A stretch of DNA of 64,000 nt, from assembly GCA_963713545.1 (NCBI GenBank), contig CAVQME010000001.1, positions 372,001-436,000 of the forward strand, read 5' to 3'. Below the pieces are notes generated by a model, which saw nothing but the letters and a program-made list of their open reading frames with translations, had not been told where the DNA came from and ran no database searches. Source of the stretch: CAVPLM01 sp963713545 (lineage in GTDB: Bacteria > Actinomycetota > Thermoleophilia > RBG-16-64-13). Both the position numbers and the translations under genes were made by a program. Positions 27,004 to 37,095 of this stretch are shown piece by piece (positions within the stretch are counted from its first letter, which is position 1; each line of letters starts with the position of its first letter).

Positions 27004-28696
27004 ATGGCACAAGAACGAGACGTCCTGGAAGTCGACGTGCTCTTCGTGGGCGGCGGCATCGCCTCCCTGAGTGGAGCGCTCCACCTCTCCAACCTTATCG
27101 CGGCCCACAACAAGAGCGGCGCCGGCCAGAAGCTCGGCGAGGTGGGCATCGCGATACTGGAGAAGGGTTTTGCCCCCGGCGCTCACGGGATATCGGGCGC
27201 GGTGATGGATCCCGGCCCGCTCAAGGAACTGGTCCCCGACTATCTGGAGAAGGGCGCGCCTCTCGAAGGGCGAGGTGAAGAAGGAATCGATCTACTTCCT
27301 CACCAAGAGCGGCAAGACCAAAACCCCCGTCACCCCTCCTCCCCTGAACAATCACGGCAACTTCGTGGTCTCCATGTCCAAGCTCAACCAGTGGATGGCC
27401 GGGCTGGTCGAGGAGAACGGGGTCGACATCTTCCCGGGTTTTGCCGGGGTCGAGGTCCTCTATGAAGAGAACAAGGTCATCGGTGTGCGCACGGGTGACA
27501 AAGGCATCGACGCGAAGGGCGAGAAGAAGTCCAACTACGAACCGGGAGCCGACGTCCAGGCCAGGGTCACGGTCTTCGGCGAAGGCTCGAGAGGAAACCT
27601 AACCAAGGATCTGATCGCGCGTCTCAAGCTCGACGCGGGCAAGAACCCTCCCGGGTTCGAGCTTGGGGTCAAGGAGGTATGGGAACTCCCGGAGACAAGG
27701 CTTCAGCCCGGCGAGGTGATCCACACCCTCGGCTATCCCCTCAAGAGCGATGCCTTCGGTGGCGGCTTCGTCTACGGCATGAAGGACGACTTGATCAGCG
27801 TGGGCCAGCTGACCAGCCTCGACTACGCCGACCCCTTCATCGATCCCCACAGGGAGTTCCAGAAGTTCAAGCTACACCCGCTGGTGAGCGATCTCCTCAG
27901 GGACGGGAAGCTGATCCAGTACGGAGCGAAGACCGCCCCGGTGGGCGGATACTACTCCATTCCCAAGCTGGCCTTCGCGGGAGGCATGATCATCGGCGAC
28001 GGCGCCAATCTCTTCAACAGCCAGAAGATCAAAGGCATCGACCTCGCCATGAGATCCGGCATGCTGGCCGCTCGGACGATATTCGAAGGCCTGCTGGCCG
28101 ACGACCTCTCCGAGGCGAGACTCCTGGACTACGCCAAGGCCATGGCCGAGACCAGCGAGATCATGGGTCTCTACAAGGTCCGCAACTTCCATCAGGCCAT
28201 GACCAGGGGTCTCTACCGGGGCATGTCCACAGCCGGGATGCAGTATCTGCTCGGAGGCCGCGTCATAAGCAAGAGGCTGCCAGCCAAGCCCGACTACACC
28301 CACATGAAGAAGATCACCGAGAAATACGGCACGGCCACTCCCCCGGCCGAAGCGATCGGTGATATCAAATATGATGGGAAATCTACCTTCGACAAAGAGA
28401 CGGATGTGTACTATTCAGGAGCTACACATGAGGAATCTCAGCCGTCTCACCTTAAGGTGTTGGACCTTGATGTCTGCTATGGAAAATGTGCCAGGGATTA
28501 TGGAAATCCATGTGTGAGATTTTGTCCGGCCGGTGTGTACGAAATGACGGTTGATGAGTCTACCGGAAATAAGATATTGAAGGTTAACTTCTCCAACTGC
28601 GTCCACTGCAAGACGTGTGACGTCAAAGATCCCTTCGAGAATATCCAGTGGGTGCCTCCGGAAGGGGGAGGAGGCCCGAAATACACCGTGATGTAG
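27004..28696 (+). CDS. Electron transfer flavoprotein-quinone oxidoreductase (FixC-type), one frameshift
   Basis: Flavoprotein with the N-terminal FAD motif VLFVGGGIASLSGA, a quinone/FAD domain (GGFVYGMKDDLISVGQ, GANLFNSQKIKGIDLAM) and a C-terminal [4Fe-4S] domain (CYGKCARDYG...CVRFCPAGVYE, CVHCKTCDVKDP). It transfers electrons from reduced ETF to membrane quinone. The frame changes at about 27270, where GAAGGGCGAGG has one G too many, and continues to the stop at 28696. The last 330 nt, encoding the Fe-S domain, have clearly lower GC (about 46% over 28381-28620) and different codon choice from the rest of the gene. Third gene of the etf operon. Confidence 0.87.
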
Positions 28697-28787
28697 GTGG
28701 AGATCCTGGCAGCCCCGGGTCGAGCCCGGCAGGTCAGGTGCGGAACCACGCTTCGAGAAGAAAAGGCAACAGGTAAAGGAGTACCAC

Positions 28788-29240
28788 ATGCCACGTCCGG
28801 AAGAAGTAGAAGTCGTCAAGGCAATGAAAGCGGCAAAGACCGGCGAAGAGATCCTGGCCTCGTGGGCCATGCAGCGGCCGGGCTACAAGCCGGGTGACAA
28901 GGGCGATCCGTCCCTGGACTTCTGGGTCAAGAACCGCCCCGACATGCTGCAGGTCTACGCTCAGAACCAGCTGACCGGGCTGCTCGACCGCGGCATCCTC
29001 GAGCCGAAGACCCGGTACCTGCTCCTCGTCGGCCTGTACATGATGAACAACCATTGGGACGGCGTGTTGCCCCAGGCCTGCAACGCGAAAGCCGCCGGCG
29101 CCACCGACGAGGAGCTCATGGAAGTGGCCTACTGTGTGTGCTACTCGGTGGGCAAGGCCAAGCTGCAGGAGAGCGGCCAGTGCCTGGACACGGTCTTCAA
29201 CAACCCGACCTTCCAGGCGATCGAGCCCCTCAAGAAATAG
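28788..29240 (+). CDS. Carboxymuconolactone decarboxylase (CMD/AhpD)-family protein, 150 aa
   Basis: All-helical CMD-fold protein: TRYLLLVGLYMMNNHWDGVLPQ and the NAKAAGATDEELMEVAYC segment match the family core. The CxxC pair of AhpD peroxidases is missing, which argues for a decarboxylase- or binding-type member. The start ATG 28788 follows AAGGAG. It is the last gene before a strong terminator and is probably cotranscribed with the etf genes. The role in the pathway is unknown; a function on a lactone or beta-keto acid intermediate is speculative. Confidence 0.75.
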   Translation: MPRPEEVEVVKAMKAAKTGEEILASWAMQRPGYKPGDKGDPSLDFWVKNRPDMLQVYAQNQLTGLLDRGILEPKTRYLLLVGLYMMNNHWDGVLPQACNAKAAGATDEELMEVAYCVCYSVGKAKLQESGQCLDTVFNNPTFQAIEPLKK

Positions 29241-29280
29241 TAAGTCGCGCGGACCATCCGGTCGGCGAGAGAAGCATCAG

Positions 29281-29315
29281 AGCGAGACCGCCTTCGTGCG
29301 GTCTCGCTCTTTTTG
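29281..29315 (+). terminator. Rho-independent terminator of the etf operon
   Basis: An 11-bp perfect stem (29281-29291 with 29298-29308, loop CTTCGT) is followed by CTTTTTG. It lies 40 nt after the CMD-family stop codon and also ends the convergent gene side. Confidence 0.9.
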
Positions 29316-29341
29316 TGGCTACGGGGGCTGATTCCGGCTGC

Positions 29342-29725
29342 TTAGAACATCCCGTTGTCGTTGGCGGCAGTCTCGGGGATCTCCTGGATCGTGTCCCAGT
29401 GTTCGACGATCTTGCCTTCTTCGAGCCGGAAGATCTCGATGATCGCCCGGCCGCGCGGATGCGGCGGGCGCATGGAGTGCACATGTAGGATCACGTAGTC
29501 CCCGTCGGCGAAGACGCGTTTGACCTCGCTGCGAGCCTCAGGGTATTCGGTCTTGAGCCATGCGATGAACGCGGCCAGCCCTTCGGGTCCCTCGCCCACA
29601 AAAGGATTGTGCTGACGATAGTAGCTCCCGATGTAGGGCTGGGCGGCAGCGTAGTCCTTCTTGTTGATGATCAGGTCGTAGAATTCGAGGACCGTCTTCT
29701 TGTTGGCTTCCAGCTGAGATTCCAT
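29342..29725 (-). CDS. SnoaL/NTF2-like protein, 127 aa
   Basis: Cone-shaped alpha+beta NTF2-like fold typical of the SnoaL polyketide-cyclase group: KKTVLEFYDLIINKKD, YRQHNPFVGEGPEGL, FRLEEGKIVEHWDTIQEIP. Start ATG 29725. Such proteins are small hydrolases, isomerases or ligand binders; the catalytic residues cannot be fixed here. It lies 7 nt after the MBL-fold gene and probably shares its mRNA. Confidence 0.8.
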   Translation of the reverse strand: MESQLEANKKTVLEFYDLIINKKDYAAAQPYIGSYYRQHNPFVGEGPEGLAAFIAWLKTEYPEARSEVKRVFADGDYVILHVHSMRPPHPRGRAIIEIFRLEEGKIVEHWDTIQEIPETAANDNGMF

Positions 29726-29732
29726 TTCCGCA

Positions 29733-30464
29733 TCATCCTTTCTCGGTGGACTTTGCTTCCTTGCCCCACTTCTTCCTGAACTCCGCCGCCGCCCCGCCCA
29801 CGATCGGCGCTCCGTGGGCAAAGCAAGCCGTCTCGAATTCCAGCCCCGCCAGCATGCGCAGGTCTTGTCGCCCCCGAGCCAGGTCTTCGTAGATGGGGGA
29901 GAGTTCCAGCCCATCCACGTGCTTGGCCACGTCGCCCACGAATAGAACACCGCCATCCCCGGGCCAGAGGAAGGCCAGATGTCCCGCGGTGTGGCCCGGC
30001 GTCCCGATTGCCTTGACGCCTCCCGCCACGGGGACGATCTCGCCCGACAGGACCTCCCTGTCCACGTTGGCCGGCGGGCTGGAGTCAGGCGACTTCTCGA
30101 TGACCTCGGTGATGAACAGCCGGTTCTCCAGCCCAGGGGCCGGCTCATACGGCCGGAAGGCCGTTCCCATCCGCACCAGTTCCGCGTCCGCCGGGTGCAT
30201 CCAGGCCACCGCACCAGTCGCCTCCTTCACCTCCGCCAGTCCGCCCGCGTGGTCGGGATGACAGTGGGTGACCAGGATGTCGCCGATCTCCTCCGGGCTC
30301 CGGCCCAGGGAGCGGACCGCCTGGTCGATCACGGCCATGGTCCCGGGAAACCCGGTGTCGATCAAGGTCAGACCCTCCGGCGCCGCGATCAAGAAGACGT
30401 TCATGGCTTCGGCGTCGATCACGTAGACATGGTCGGTCACTTGTTCGATCAACTTCTCGGCCAC
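29733..30464 (-). CDS. MBL-fold metallo-hydrolase, 243 aa
   Basis: Glyoxalase-II-like metallo-beta-lactamase fold with an intact metal motif HCHPDHAGG, later GTPGHTAGH, FVGDVAKH and a terminal His in CFAHGAP, so two metals should bind. Probably hydrolyses a thioester or lactone. The contrast with the two MBL proteins at 50.2 and 56.1 kb, which have altered motifs, is useful. Start ATG 30464, divergent from the acyl-CoA synthetase gene across a 119-nt gap. Confidence 0.85.
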   Translation of the reverse strand: MAEKLIEQVTDHVYVIDAEAMNVFLIAAPEGLTLIDTGFPGTMAVIDQAVRSLGRSPEEIGDILVTHCHPDHAGGLAEVKEATGAVAWMHPADAELVRMGTAFRPYEPAPGLENRLFITEVIEKSPDSSPPANVDREVLSGEIVPVAGGVKAIGTPGHTAGHLAFLWPGDGGVLFVGDVAKHVDGLELSPIYEDLARGRQDLRMLAGLEFETACFAHGAPIVGGAAAEFRKKWGKEAKSTEKG

Positions 30465-30583
30465 GAGAACGCCTCCTTCGGCGTGAGTCTTTCAGCAAAC
30501 GGTCGTGCAGTATCGCAGACTACCAGGGGCAGTCAATTGATATCACGTTTTCGACGCTTCCGGACGATATACTTGTCCCCCCC

Positions 30584-32765
30584 GTGCCCACACTGGGAGG
30601 AATCCTTGAGAAGTCCGTGGCCCCGCCGTCCGTTATGAGTGTGCCCGCCCTCTCCGATTACGGCTTCGTCGTCCCGCGAGGCGGCCTCGCCCGCGACGCG
30701 GACGAGGCCGCGACCCTCGCCGCCCAGCTAGGCTTTCCGGTGGCGCTGAAGATCGTCTCGCCGGACATCCTACATAAGACCGACATCGGTGGGGTCGAGT
30801 TGGGACTCGACTCGGAGGAAGCGGTGCATGGCTGCCTACCGGCGCATTACGGCAGCCGCCCACGCGCAGGCGCCCGAGGCGCGCCTGGAGGGGGTGCAGG
30901 TCGAGGAGATGGTCGCCGGAGGGTTCGAGATCATCATCGGTCTCAAGCGCGACGATCAGTTCGGGTCCGGTCATCATGTACGGGCTGGGGGGCATCTTCA
31001 CCGAACTACTGGACGACGTCAGCTTCCGGGTGCTGCCGATCGATCCCGAGGACGCCCGGCAGATGGTGACCGAGACCCGGGGAGCGCGGATGCTACAGGG
31101 CTTCCGCGGACGGGCCCCGGTCTCGCTCGGATCCCTCGTGGACCTGCTACTGGCCGCTGCCCGCCTCGGTCGGGACCTCGGCGATCGACTGGAGTCGGTG
31201 GATCTCAATCCCATCAGGGTGTGGGAAGGGGAGCACCGGGTGCTCGACTACAAGGTGGTCACCCGCGACCAGCGGTTCCGCCCGCCCTCCCGCGCCGCGA
31301 GCGGCGCCGGAGGAGGCGCCGAACCCGCCACGGGCCCGGGCGGCGCGCCTTTTGGCGAACTCGGGGCTCGGGACGCGGACACCTCTCATCTCGCCACCTT
31401 CTTCGAAGCCCGCTCGGTCGCTCTGGTGGGCGCCTCCGCCACGCCGGGCAAGATCGGTCACGCCGTCCTCGACAGTCTGGCCAAGCACCAGTATCGAGGG
31501 GAGGTCTTCCCCGTGAACCCGACCAAGGATTCCCTCATGGGCCTGAAGACCTACCCCACTCTGAGCGCCATACCTCGACCGGTCGAACTGGTCGTGTGCA
31601 CCATCGATCTCGCGGCTGTGCCCGAACTCGTGCGGGAGTGTGCCGCCCGCGGCGTCCACAACCTGGTCGTCGTCTCGGGAGGAGGCAAGGAACTGGGCGG
31701 AGAAAGAGCCGTCCTGGAGGCAGAGATCCGCCGCCTGTCCCGCGACCTGGGGGTGCGGGTGATCGGGCCCAACTGTATCGGGGTGTTCGATGGGACCACG
31801 CGGCTGGACACCTTCTTCCAACCGCAGGAACGCATGACCCGGCCGCCGGCCGGACCGGTGGCCATGCTCAGCCAGTCAGGCACCGTCGGTATCGCCTTCT
31901 TGGAAGACGCAGCATCCTTCGGCATGAGCAAGTTCGTAAGCTACGGCAACCGGGTGGACGTGGACGAAGCCGACCTTCTCACGTTCCTAGGAGAAGATCC
32001 CGACACCGGCGTGATCGCCCTGTACGTGGAGGGGTTCGAAAACGGGCGCGGCTTCCTGGACGCCGCGCGAGCGCGTGACGGAGCACAAGCCCGTGGTGAT
32101 CTTCAAGGCAGGGAGAACGCCATCGGCCGCTCGGGCAGCGCTCACTCACACAGGCTTCTTCGCCGGTTCGTACAAAGTGGCCGAAGGTGCTTTTCGTCAG
32201 GCCGGGCTGATCGCGGTAGACAGCTACGAGGAACTGGTGGCGGTCAGCAAAGCTCTGGCTCTGCAGCCCCGGGCCAGAGGAAACCGGGTGGCAATGATCG
32301 GCAACGGAATCGGGACAACTGTCCAGGCTCTCGACATCCTTGCCGGGGCCGGACTGGAGTTGGCCACTCTCGCCCCCGCGACCATCGACCGCTTGACCGA
32401 GATCTACCCCTCCTTCTACATCGTGCAGAACCCTCTGGACGTCACCGGCTCCGGCACCAGCACGGACTACGAGATCGGAATCCAGGCGCTTCTGGACGAC
32501 CCTGGGGTGGACATCGTCATGCCCTGGATGGTCTTCCAGGATGCGCCACTGGGCGAGCGACATCCCGGAGAAGCTGGGCCGCTTGAACCAGGCCGCGCAC
32601 AAACCGATCCTTGGAGCGGCCACCGGCGGCCCGTTCACCCACCGCATATCCGCCGAGATCGAGGCCCAAGGGGTCCCAGTATTCCATTCAGTGCGGGATT
32701 GGGTTGCCGCCGCCAGGGGTCTGGCCCCCGGCGTCCGGCCGTCCCAATCGAAGCGACCTTCGTGA
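30584..32765 (+). CDS. Acyl-CoA synthetase (ADP/NDP-forming), ATP-grasp/CoA-binding fusion, several frameshifts
   Basis: Fused acyl-CoA synthetase of the ADP-forming acetyl-CoA synthetase family. The N-terminal third is the ATP-grasp (beta) domain: FPVALKIVSPDILHKTDIGG, MVAGGFEIIIGLKRDDQFG and YGLGGIFTELLDDVSFR. The CoA-binding and ligase (alpha) domains follow: FFEARSVALVGASATPGKIG, IGPNCIGVFDG and LTHTGFFAG with the phospho-acceptor His. The beta-alpha order is the reverse of the common alpha-beta fusion. The frame changes at about 30835, 30970, 32065 and 32550, always with conserved sequence continuing. The start is uncertain: GTG 30584 is used, but GGAGG at 30596-30600 suggests initiation slightly downstream. 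Role: CoA activation of acids, or ATP recovery from acyl-CoA. Confidence 0.8.
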
Positions 32766-32793
32766 CTGGGACCAGCGGGACTCGGGAGCCAAC

Positions 32794-33208
32794 TCAGGCG
32801 CTCGCGTCGACCCAGTTCTCCAGCCTCAGGCCCGGATAACCTGCGAAATCAGCCTCGTTGTTCGTCACGAGCGTCACGTCGAGCGCGACGGCATGGGCGG
32901 CGATCAACTTGTCCAACGCATCCCTGCTCTTCTCGCGGCTCGCCCGCCGGATCGGTCCGTATGCGCGCGCCGCCCCGGCTGTCGAAGGGCAGCGCCGGGA
33001 TGTCTTCCAGCAGTAGGTCGAGTGCGCTTCGGTTCTGGTCCTCGTTGTCTCCGGAGCAGGAGACGCCGTACTCGAGCTCGGCCAGTGTGACGGCGGACAT
33101 CACCACTTCACCGACGAAACAACGGGCGAAGCGCGCCGCAACCCCCGCAGGTTGGCGCTTCAGGAGGTAGATGCACATGTTGGTGTCGAGCATGTAGCGC
33201 GGCTTCAC
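32794..33208 (-). CDS. vapC: VapC-like PIN-domain ribonuclease toxin, one frameshift
   Basis: The PIN-domain N-terminus MKPRYMLDTNMCIYLLK, with Asp8 as first metal ligand, and AVTLAELEYGV, with the second acidic residue, are in one frame. After about 32965 the end (DALDKLIAAHAVALDVTLVT, NNEADFAGYPGLRLENWVD) continues in another frame to a TGA at 32794. The VapB stop and the GTG start of this gene overlap (GTGA). Type II toxin that cleaves RNA, neutralised by VapB. Confidence 0.82.
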
Positions 33209-33443
33209 AGGGAGTCTCGCTCAGACTCGACGTTCGTCCCGCGCCCGGCCGACATGAAGTCGTCCGAGAAGCCGGCGAACTTGCTCAAGCGCCTGATCGA
33301 GAGAGCGCCGCGCAGGGACGAATGTGCAGTTCATCGCCGACGCGCTCGATCTCGACCTCCAGATCGGACCGCTCATAGGCCAATTCGGCCGGTATGCGCA
33401 CAGCCTGAGAGTTGCCGTTCCGGAAGATCTTGGTGAGAGCCAC
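33205..33443 (-). CDS. vapB: VapB-like AbrB/SpoVT antitoxin, one frameshift
   Basis: MALTKIFRNGNSQAVRIPAE is the swapped-hairpin DNA-binding domain of VapB antitoxins. The C-terminal toxin-binding tail (FAGFSDDFM, then GRGTNVESERDSL) reads in another frame after about 33315. Start GTG 33443 after GGAGGT. The gene order vapB-vapC and the 4-nt overlap are standard. Both genes carry an indel, supporting sequence error over decay. Confidence 0.8.
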
Positions 33444-33610
33444 GGTAGGACCTCCGAGTGTGTACACGTACATCCTAGCTCTCCTCCATCAGGCCGTCAA
33501 CACGCCCGACACCATACCGCCAGGACGAAGCAAACGGGCTAAGACTATGGGCCGAGGCTGGCGAGAATGAAACCGCGCGGGCGACGCCGCCCCGCTGTCG
33601 AGGACAGACT

Positions 33611-33641
33611 GGGGCGCGCCCCTTGCTCGGGGGCGCGCCCC
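33611..33641. terminator. Self-palindromic GC hairpin
   Basis: Two copies of GGGGCGCGCCCC (33611-33622 and 33630-33641) separated by TTGCTCG can form a 12-bp stem, and each arm is itself palindromic. It lies 137 nt after the livF stop on the - strand. There is no clear U tract, so termination is probable but not certain. Confidence 0.5.
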
Positions 33642-33687
33642 AGCGAAGCGCACCAGGAGCAGCGGCGCGCACTACCCACCAGAACAC

Positions 33688-33717
33688 GGGGCGCGCTCCC
33701 CGACGGGAGCGCGCCCC
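33688..33717. terminator. GC hairpin downstream of livF
   Basis: A perfect 13-bp stem (33688-33700 with 33705-33717, loop CGAC). It is the first strong hairpin after the livF stop (33778) on the - strand, with the related 33611-33641 hairpin behind it. Candidate terminator of the liv operon. Confidence 0.5.
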
Positions 33718-33777
33718 AGAAAAGCTCTCTGCCAGCCAAAGCTGGATATGCGGCCGCTGGATATGCGGCGCATGGAT

Positions 33778-34483
33778 CTACAACGCCAGGTAGGCCCTCT
33801 TCACGTGGTCGCTTTCTCTCAGGAACGAGCAGGCACCCTCCATGGCGAGCCGCCCGTTCTCAATGACGTAGGCTCGATCGGCTGCCAACAGCGTCTGACG
33901 CACGTTCTGCTCGACGAGAAGGATGGTGATCCCTTGCGCATGTAGCGATTCTCAGGATCTCGAACACCTCCGTGACCACCCTCGGCGCCAGACCGTTCGA
34001 GGGCTCGTCGACCATGACCATCTTCGGCTTGGACATGAGTCCCCGGCCCATCGCGAGCATCTGCTGCTCGCCGCCGCTCAGCGTCCGCGCGAGCTGCCCG
34101 GCTCGCTCCTCGAGACGGGGAAAGAGCCCGAAGACCCACTTCATCGTCTCCCTGCGTTCCTTCCACGATCGCCTCGGATAGGCGCCCATCTCCAGGTTCT
34201 CCTTGATGGACATGTCGGTGAAGAGCTTGCGGCTCTCGGGGATGTGCGAAAGTCCCATGTCGACGATGTCGTTGGGGTGCATCGTGTCGATCCTCTTGTC
34301 CAGGAAGCTGATCGTGCCGGCAGACGGTCTCATCACGCCCGAGATGGTCTTGAGCAAGGTCGTCTTCCCGGCTCCGTTGGCACCGATCAAGGCGACGAAC
34401 TCGCCTTCTTCGACATTCAGGCACAGGTCCCAGAGGACCTGAACTCTCCCGTATCCTGCGCTGAGGCCGTCAATTTCCAGCAT
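33778..34483 (-). CDS. livF: Branched-chain amino acid-type ABC transporter ATPase LivF, one frameshift
   Basis: ABC ATPase with Walker A GANGAGKTT, signature LSGGEQQMLAMGR, Walker B MVMVDEPSNGL and the LivF-type IPESRKLFTDMSIKENLE. The frame changes at about 33945, and the switch-His region and C-terminus (HAQGITILLVEQNVRQTLLA ... VKRAYLAL) continue to a TAG at 33778. The start ATG 34483 (MLEIDGLSAGYG) overlaps the livG end by 14 nt. Cytoplasmic partner of LivG. Confidence 0.87.
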
Positions 34484-35210
34484 CGCATTCTTCCCCAAGA
34501 TAGACTTCGATCACCTTCTTGTTCGCCGCCACTTCTGCCGGCGTACCTTCGGCGATCTTCTTTCCGTAGTCGAGCACGATGATGCGGTCGCTGACCTTCA
34601 TGATGGCCTGCATCACGTGCTCGATCATGATGACGGTGATGCCGCGCGACCTGATCTGCGGCCACATCCCCCATGGCTTCAGCTACTTCCGTAGCGGTGA
34701 GCCCTGCCATCAGTTCGTCCAGTAGGAGCAGTTCCGGACCGGTGGCCAAGGCTCGGGCCACTTCCAGGCGCTTCTGGTCTGGCCAGCGTGAGATCCCCGG
34801 CGGGCAATCCTTGAGCTCGGTCAGGTCGACGAACTCGACGGCCTCCTCGGCCTTCTTCAGAGCTTCGCGCGGAAGCTTATGCGGTGGCCCGTCCCGAACA
34901 GAGCGCCGATCATGACGTTCCTCACGACGGGAACGTGAGGGAAGATCTTCACCGTCTGGAACGTGCGGGCAATGCCGAGCCGGCAGATCTTGTACGCAGG
35001 CAGGGGGGTGATATCGCGTCCTTTGTACGTGATCTTTCCCTTGGAAGGCTTGAGCGCAGCCGAGATCAGATTAAAGAGCGTGGTCTTGCCGGCTCCGTTG
35101 GGCCCGATCAGCCCCAGTATCTCCCCCTGGTCCACGTAGAAGTCGACGTCGGACACCGCGGCCAGGCCGCCGAAGTGCCGACTCACTCCCTCACCTTCAA
35201 GCAGGTGCAC
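34470..35210 (-). CDS. livG: Branched-chain amino acid-type ABC transporter ATPase LivG, several frameshifts
   Basis: Walker A GPNGAGKTTLFNLIS and the LivG-type RLGIARTFQTVKIFP are in the first frame. The signature region is damaged, KRLEVARALATGPELLLLDE is in a second frame, and GITVIMIEHVMQAIMKVSDR with IVLDYGKKIAEG is in a third. Breaks lie near 34870, 34780 and 34660. The start GTG 35210 follows GGAGG and overlaps the livM stop by 14 nt. Confidence 0.83.
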
Positions 35211-36179
35211 GTCGGCCTCCTCTGATCTTGCGCCAAGCTTGCTGTGCCAGCCCCAGTATCCCGTTCGGCATGAACAGTATGGCAAGGATCAGCAGCACAC
35301 CGAAGATGAGCATGTATAGGTCCGGGAACTGGGTGATCAGCTCGTCCCCGATGTATGTGAAGAGAGCAGCGCCGATCACCGGGCCGACCAGGTTGCCCAT
35401 GCCGCCGAACATGGCCATGAGCACCGGCCAGAAGGAGTTCTGCAGGTCGAACGCGATGTACGGGTCGATATAGGTGCGGCGCGTGGCAATGATGGCCCCG
35501 GCCATCCCCATGAAGATCGCACTCGCCGCGAAGACCAGCACCTTGGTGCGCACCACGTTGATACCGCTGTGAGCGGCCGCTTCCTCGTGCTCGCCGATGC
35601 TCTGCAGAGCGAGCCCATAGCGGGAGCGCCGTATGAGCGCGGCTACGACCAGCATCCCAATGGCTACGATGAACATGGCGTAGTAGGTGGCCGAGGTGCT
35701 CACCGCTTCCACAAAGCGGCCCCGCGTTCCGGTCACGAGCCGCTCGATCTCCAGAACCACTGCCTGGACCAGGAGTACCAAGGCGAAGGTGAAGATGGCG
35801 AAATAGACTCCCTTGAGCCGAAGGGTCAGGGCCCCGACGAATAGGGCCACGACGAAAGCCACAAGACACCGGCGAGGATGATGATCACCGCGAAGGGCAG
35901 CGTGCCGCCGAACACGGCGGCCATGTAGAAGCCCAGTCCGAAGAAGGCCGCGGTCGCCAGAGATATGTAGCTCGTGGGCCCAGAGAACAGCACCCAGCCG
36001 ACGGTCAGAACGACGAACTTGAGGATGTCGGTGAGCAGCGTGAGCCAGTAGCCCTGAGTCATAGTCGGAACCAGGGCGACTAGCACTAAGACGACCAGGA
36101 TAAGGACGCCGCCGACGATCCTGCTCGTCGTGAACGCCCCGGTGAAACCCGACCTGTTTTTCGTGGCGATGTCGTTCAT
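35197..36179 (-). CDS. livM: Branched-chain amino acid-type ABC transporter permease LivM, one frameshift
   Basis: Integral membrane permease. The N-terminal part (VGGVLILVVLVLVALVPTM, SYISLATAAFFGLGFYMAAV) and the C-terminal part (LRLKGVYFAIFTFALVLLVQ, RTYIDPYIAFDLQNSFW, IGAALFTYIGDELI) join near 35850, where one indel shifts the frame. Many hydrophobic helices fit the 8-10 expected. ATG 36179 directly follows the livH stop. The EAA-like loop (SIGEHEEAAAHSGIN) for ATPase contact is visible. Confidence 0.86.
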
Positions 36180-37077
36180 CTACTTACCCATGATCCCTTT
36201 AGGCCTGGACAGGAGCAATACAATGAAGATCACGTAGAACGAGATCATCGTCCAGGACGGTTGGAAGTATGTGACGAGAGCGGAGACCAATCCCAGGATG
36301 ACACCGCCGATCATGGCCCCAGAGATGCTGCCGAGACCTCCCAGCACGACCACGATCATGGCGATCACAGTGTACTGAAGTCCCATCGACGTCTGGATCT
36401 GAGCAGCGTGCTGACAGAGTGCCGGCGATCCCGGCCAGACCCAAGACCAGCCCGAAGCAGATGGCCAGACACTGAATGGATGTTCACGCCCATCAGCCCG
36501 GCCGTGGTCGGGTCCTGCGCCGACGCTCGGATGGCTTTGCCCAGGCGCGTCCGGGCAAGGAAGAAGTAGAAGGCGGCACCCACGCACGATGACAAAGCCC
36601 AGCGCTGCCAGGCGGTTGAGCGGGATCTGCGCGCTCGTGACGGCCCTGTTGAGGAAGAGCACTTGGTTGTCTGTGAACCCCAGATGAGCCGCGCTACGTT
36701 CTGCACGACGTAGTAGAGCCCGAAAGTCGCCAGCATAGGACTTGGCCTCGAAGACGTCGAGATTGGGCGAGGTATCCATAAGGCGCCGGAAGAGCGTCGA
36801 GTACAGGATCCATCCGATGACGAAGACAAGGGGACCCGTGACCACAACCGACACGAGCGGGTTGAGATTGACGGCGCCGAACAGCCAGAACGTGACGAAA
36901 CGCGCCGACCATGATGAACTCGCCGTGCGCGACGTTGAGAACACGCGCCACCCCGTATTGCAGGCTCAGCCCCACGGAGACAAGGGCGAAGATGCCTCCG
37001 AGCAGCAAACCAGTGATGATGATGTCCCTGATTGCGACCATCCATGATCCATTCAGGATACTGTTGCGTGACTGCAC
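36180..37077 (-). CDS. livH: Branched-chain amino acid-type ABC transporter permease LivH, several frameshifts
   Basis: LivH features are spread over three frames: GLLLGGIFALVSVGLSLQYG with VARVLNVAHGEFIMVGA at the N-terminus, TGPLVFVIGWILYSTLFRRL and NQVLFLNRAV in the middle, and LQYTVIAMIVVVLGGLGSIS and LVTYFQPSWTMISFYVIFIV at the end. At least four indels occur between 36900 and 36420. The start is GTG 37077 or ATG 37041; neither has a strong Shine-Dalgarno. It lies downstream of the binding-protein gene behind a hairpin. Confidence 0.8.
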
Positions 37078-37095
37078 CTGCTGTGCGGGGCGAAC

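Larger units (their letters stand above)
33444..33777. other. Intergenic region with two GC hairpins
   Basis: No gene is supported in these 334 nt. Besides the vapBC promoter side, the region holds two strong hairpins (33611-33641 and 33688-33717) downstream of livF. The small open frames here are Arg/Pro/Ala-rich shadows of the hairpins. Confidence 0.6.

Noticed and set aside
33601..33720. CRISPR-like or attC-like repeat cluster
   Set aside because: Only two dissimilar hairpins without regular spacers; better explained as terminators or REP-like stems.
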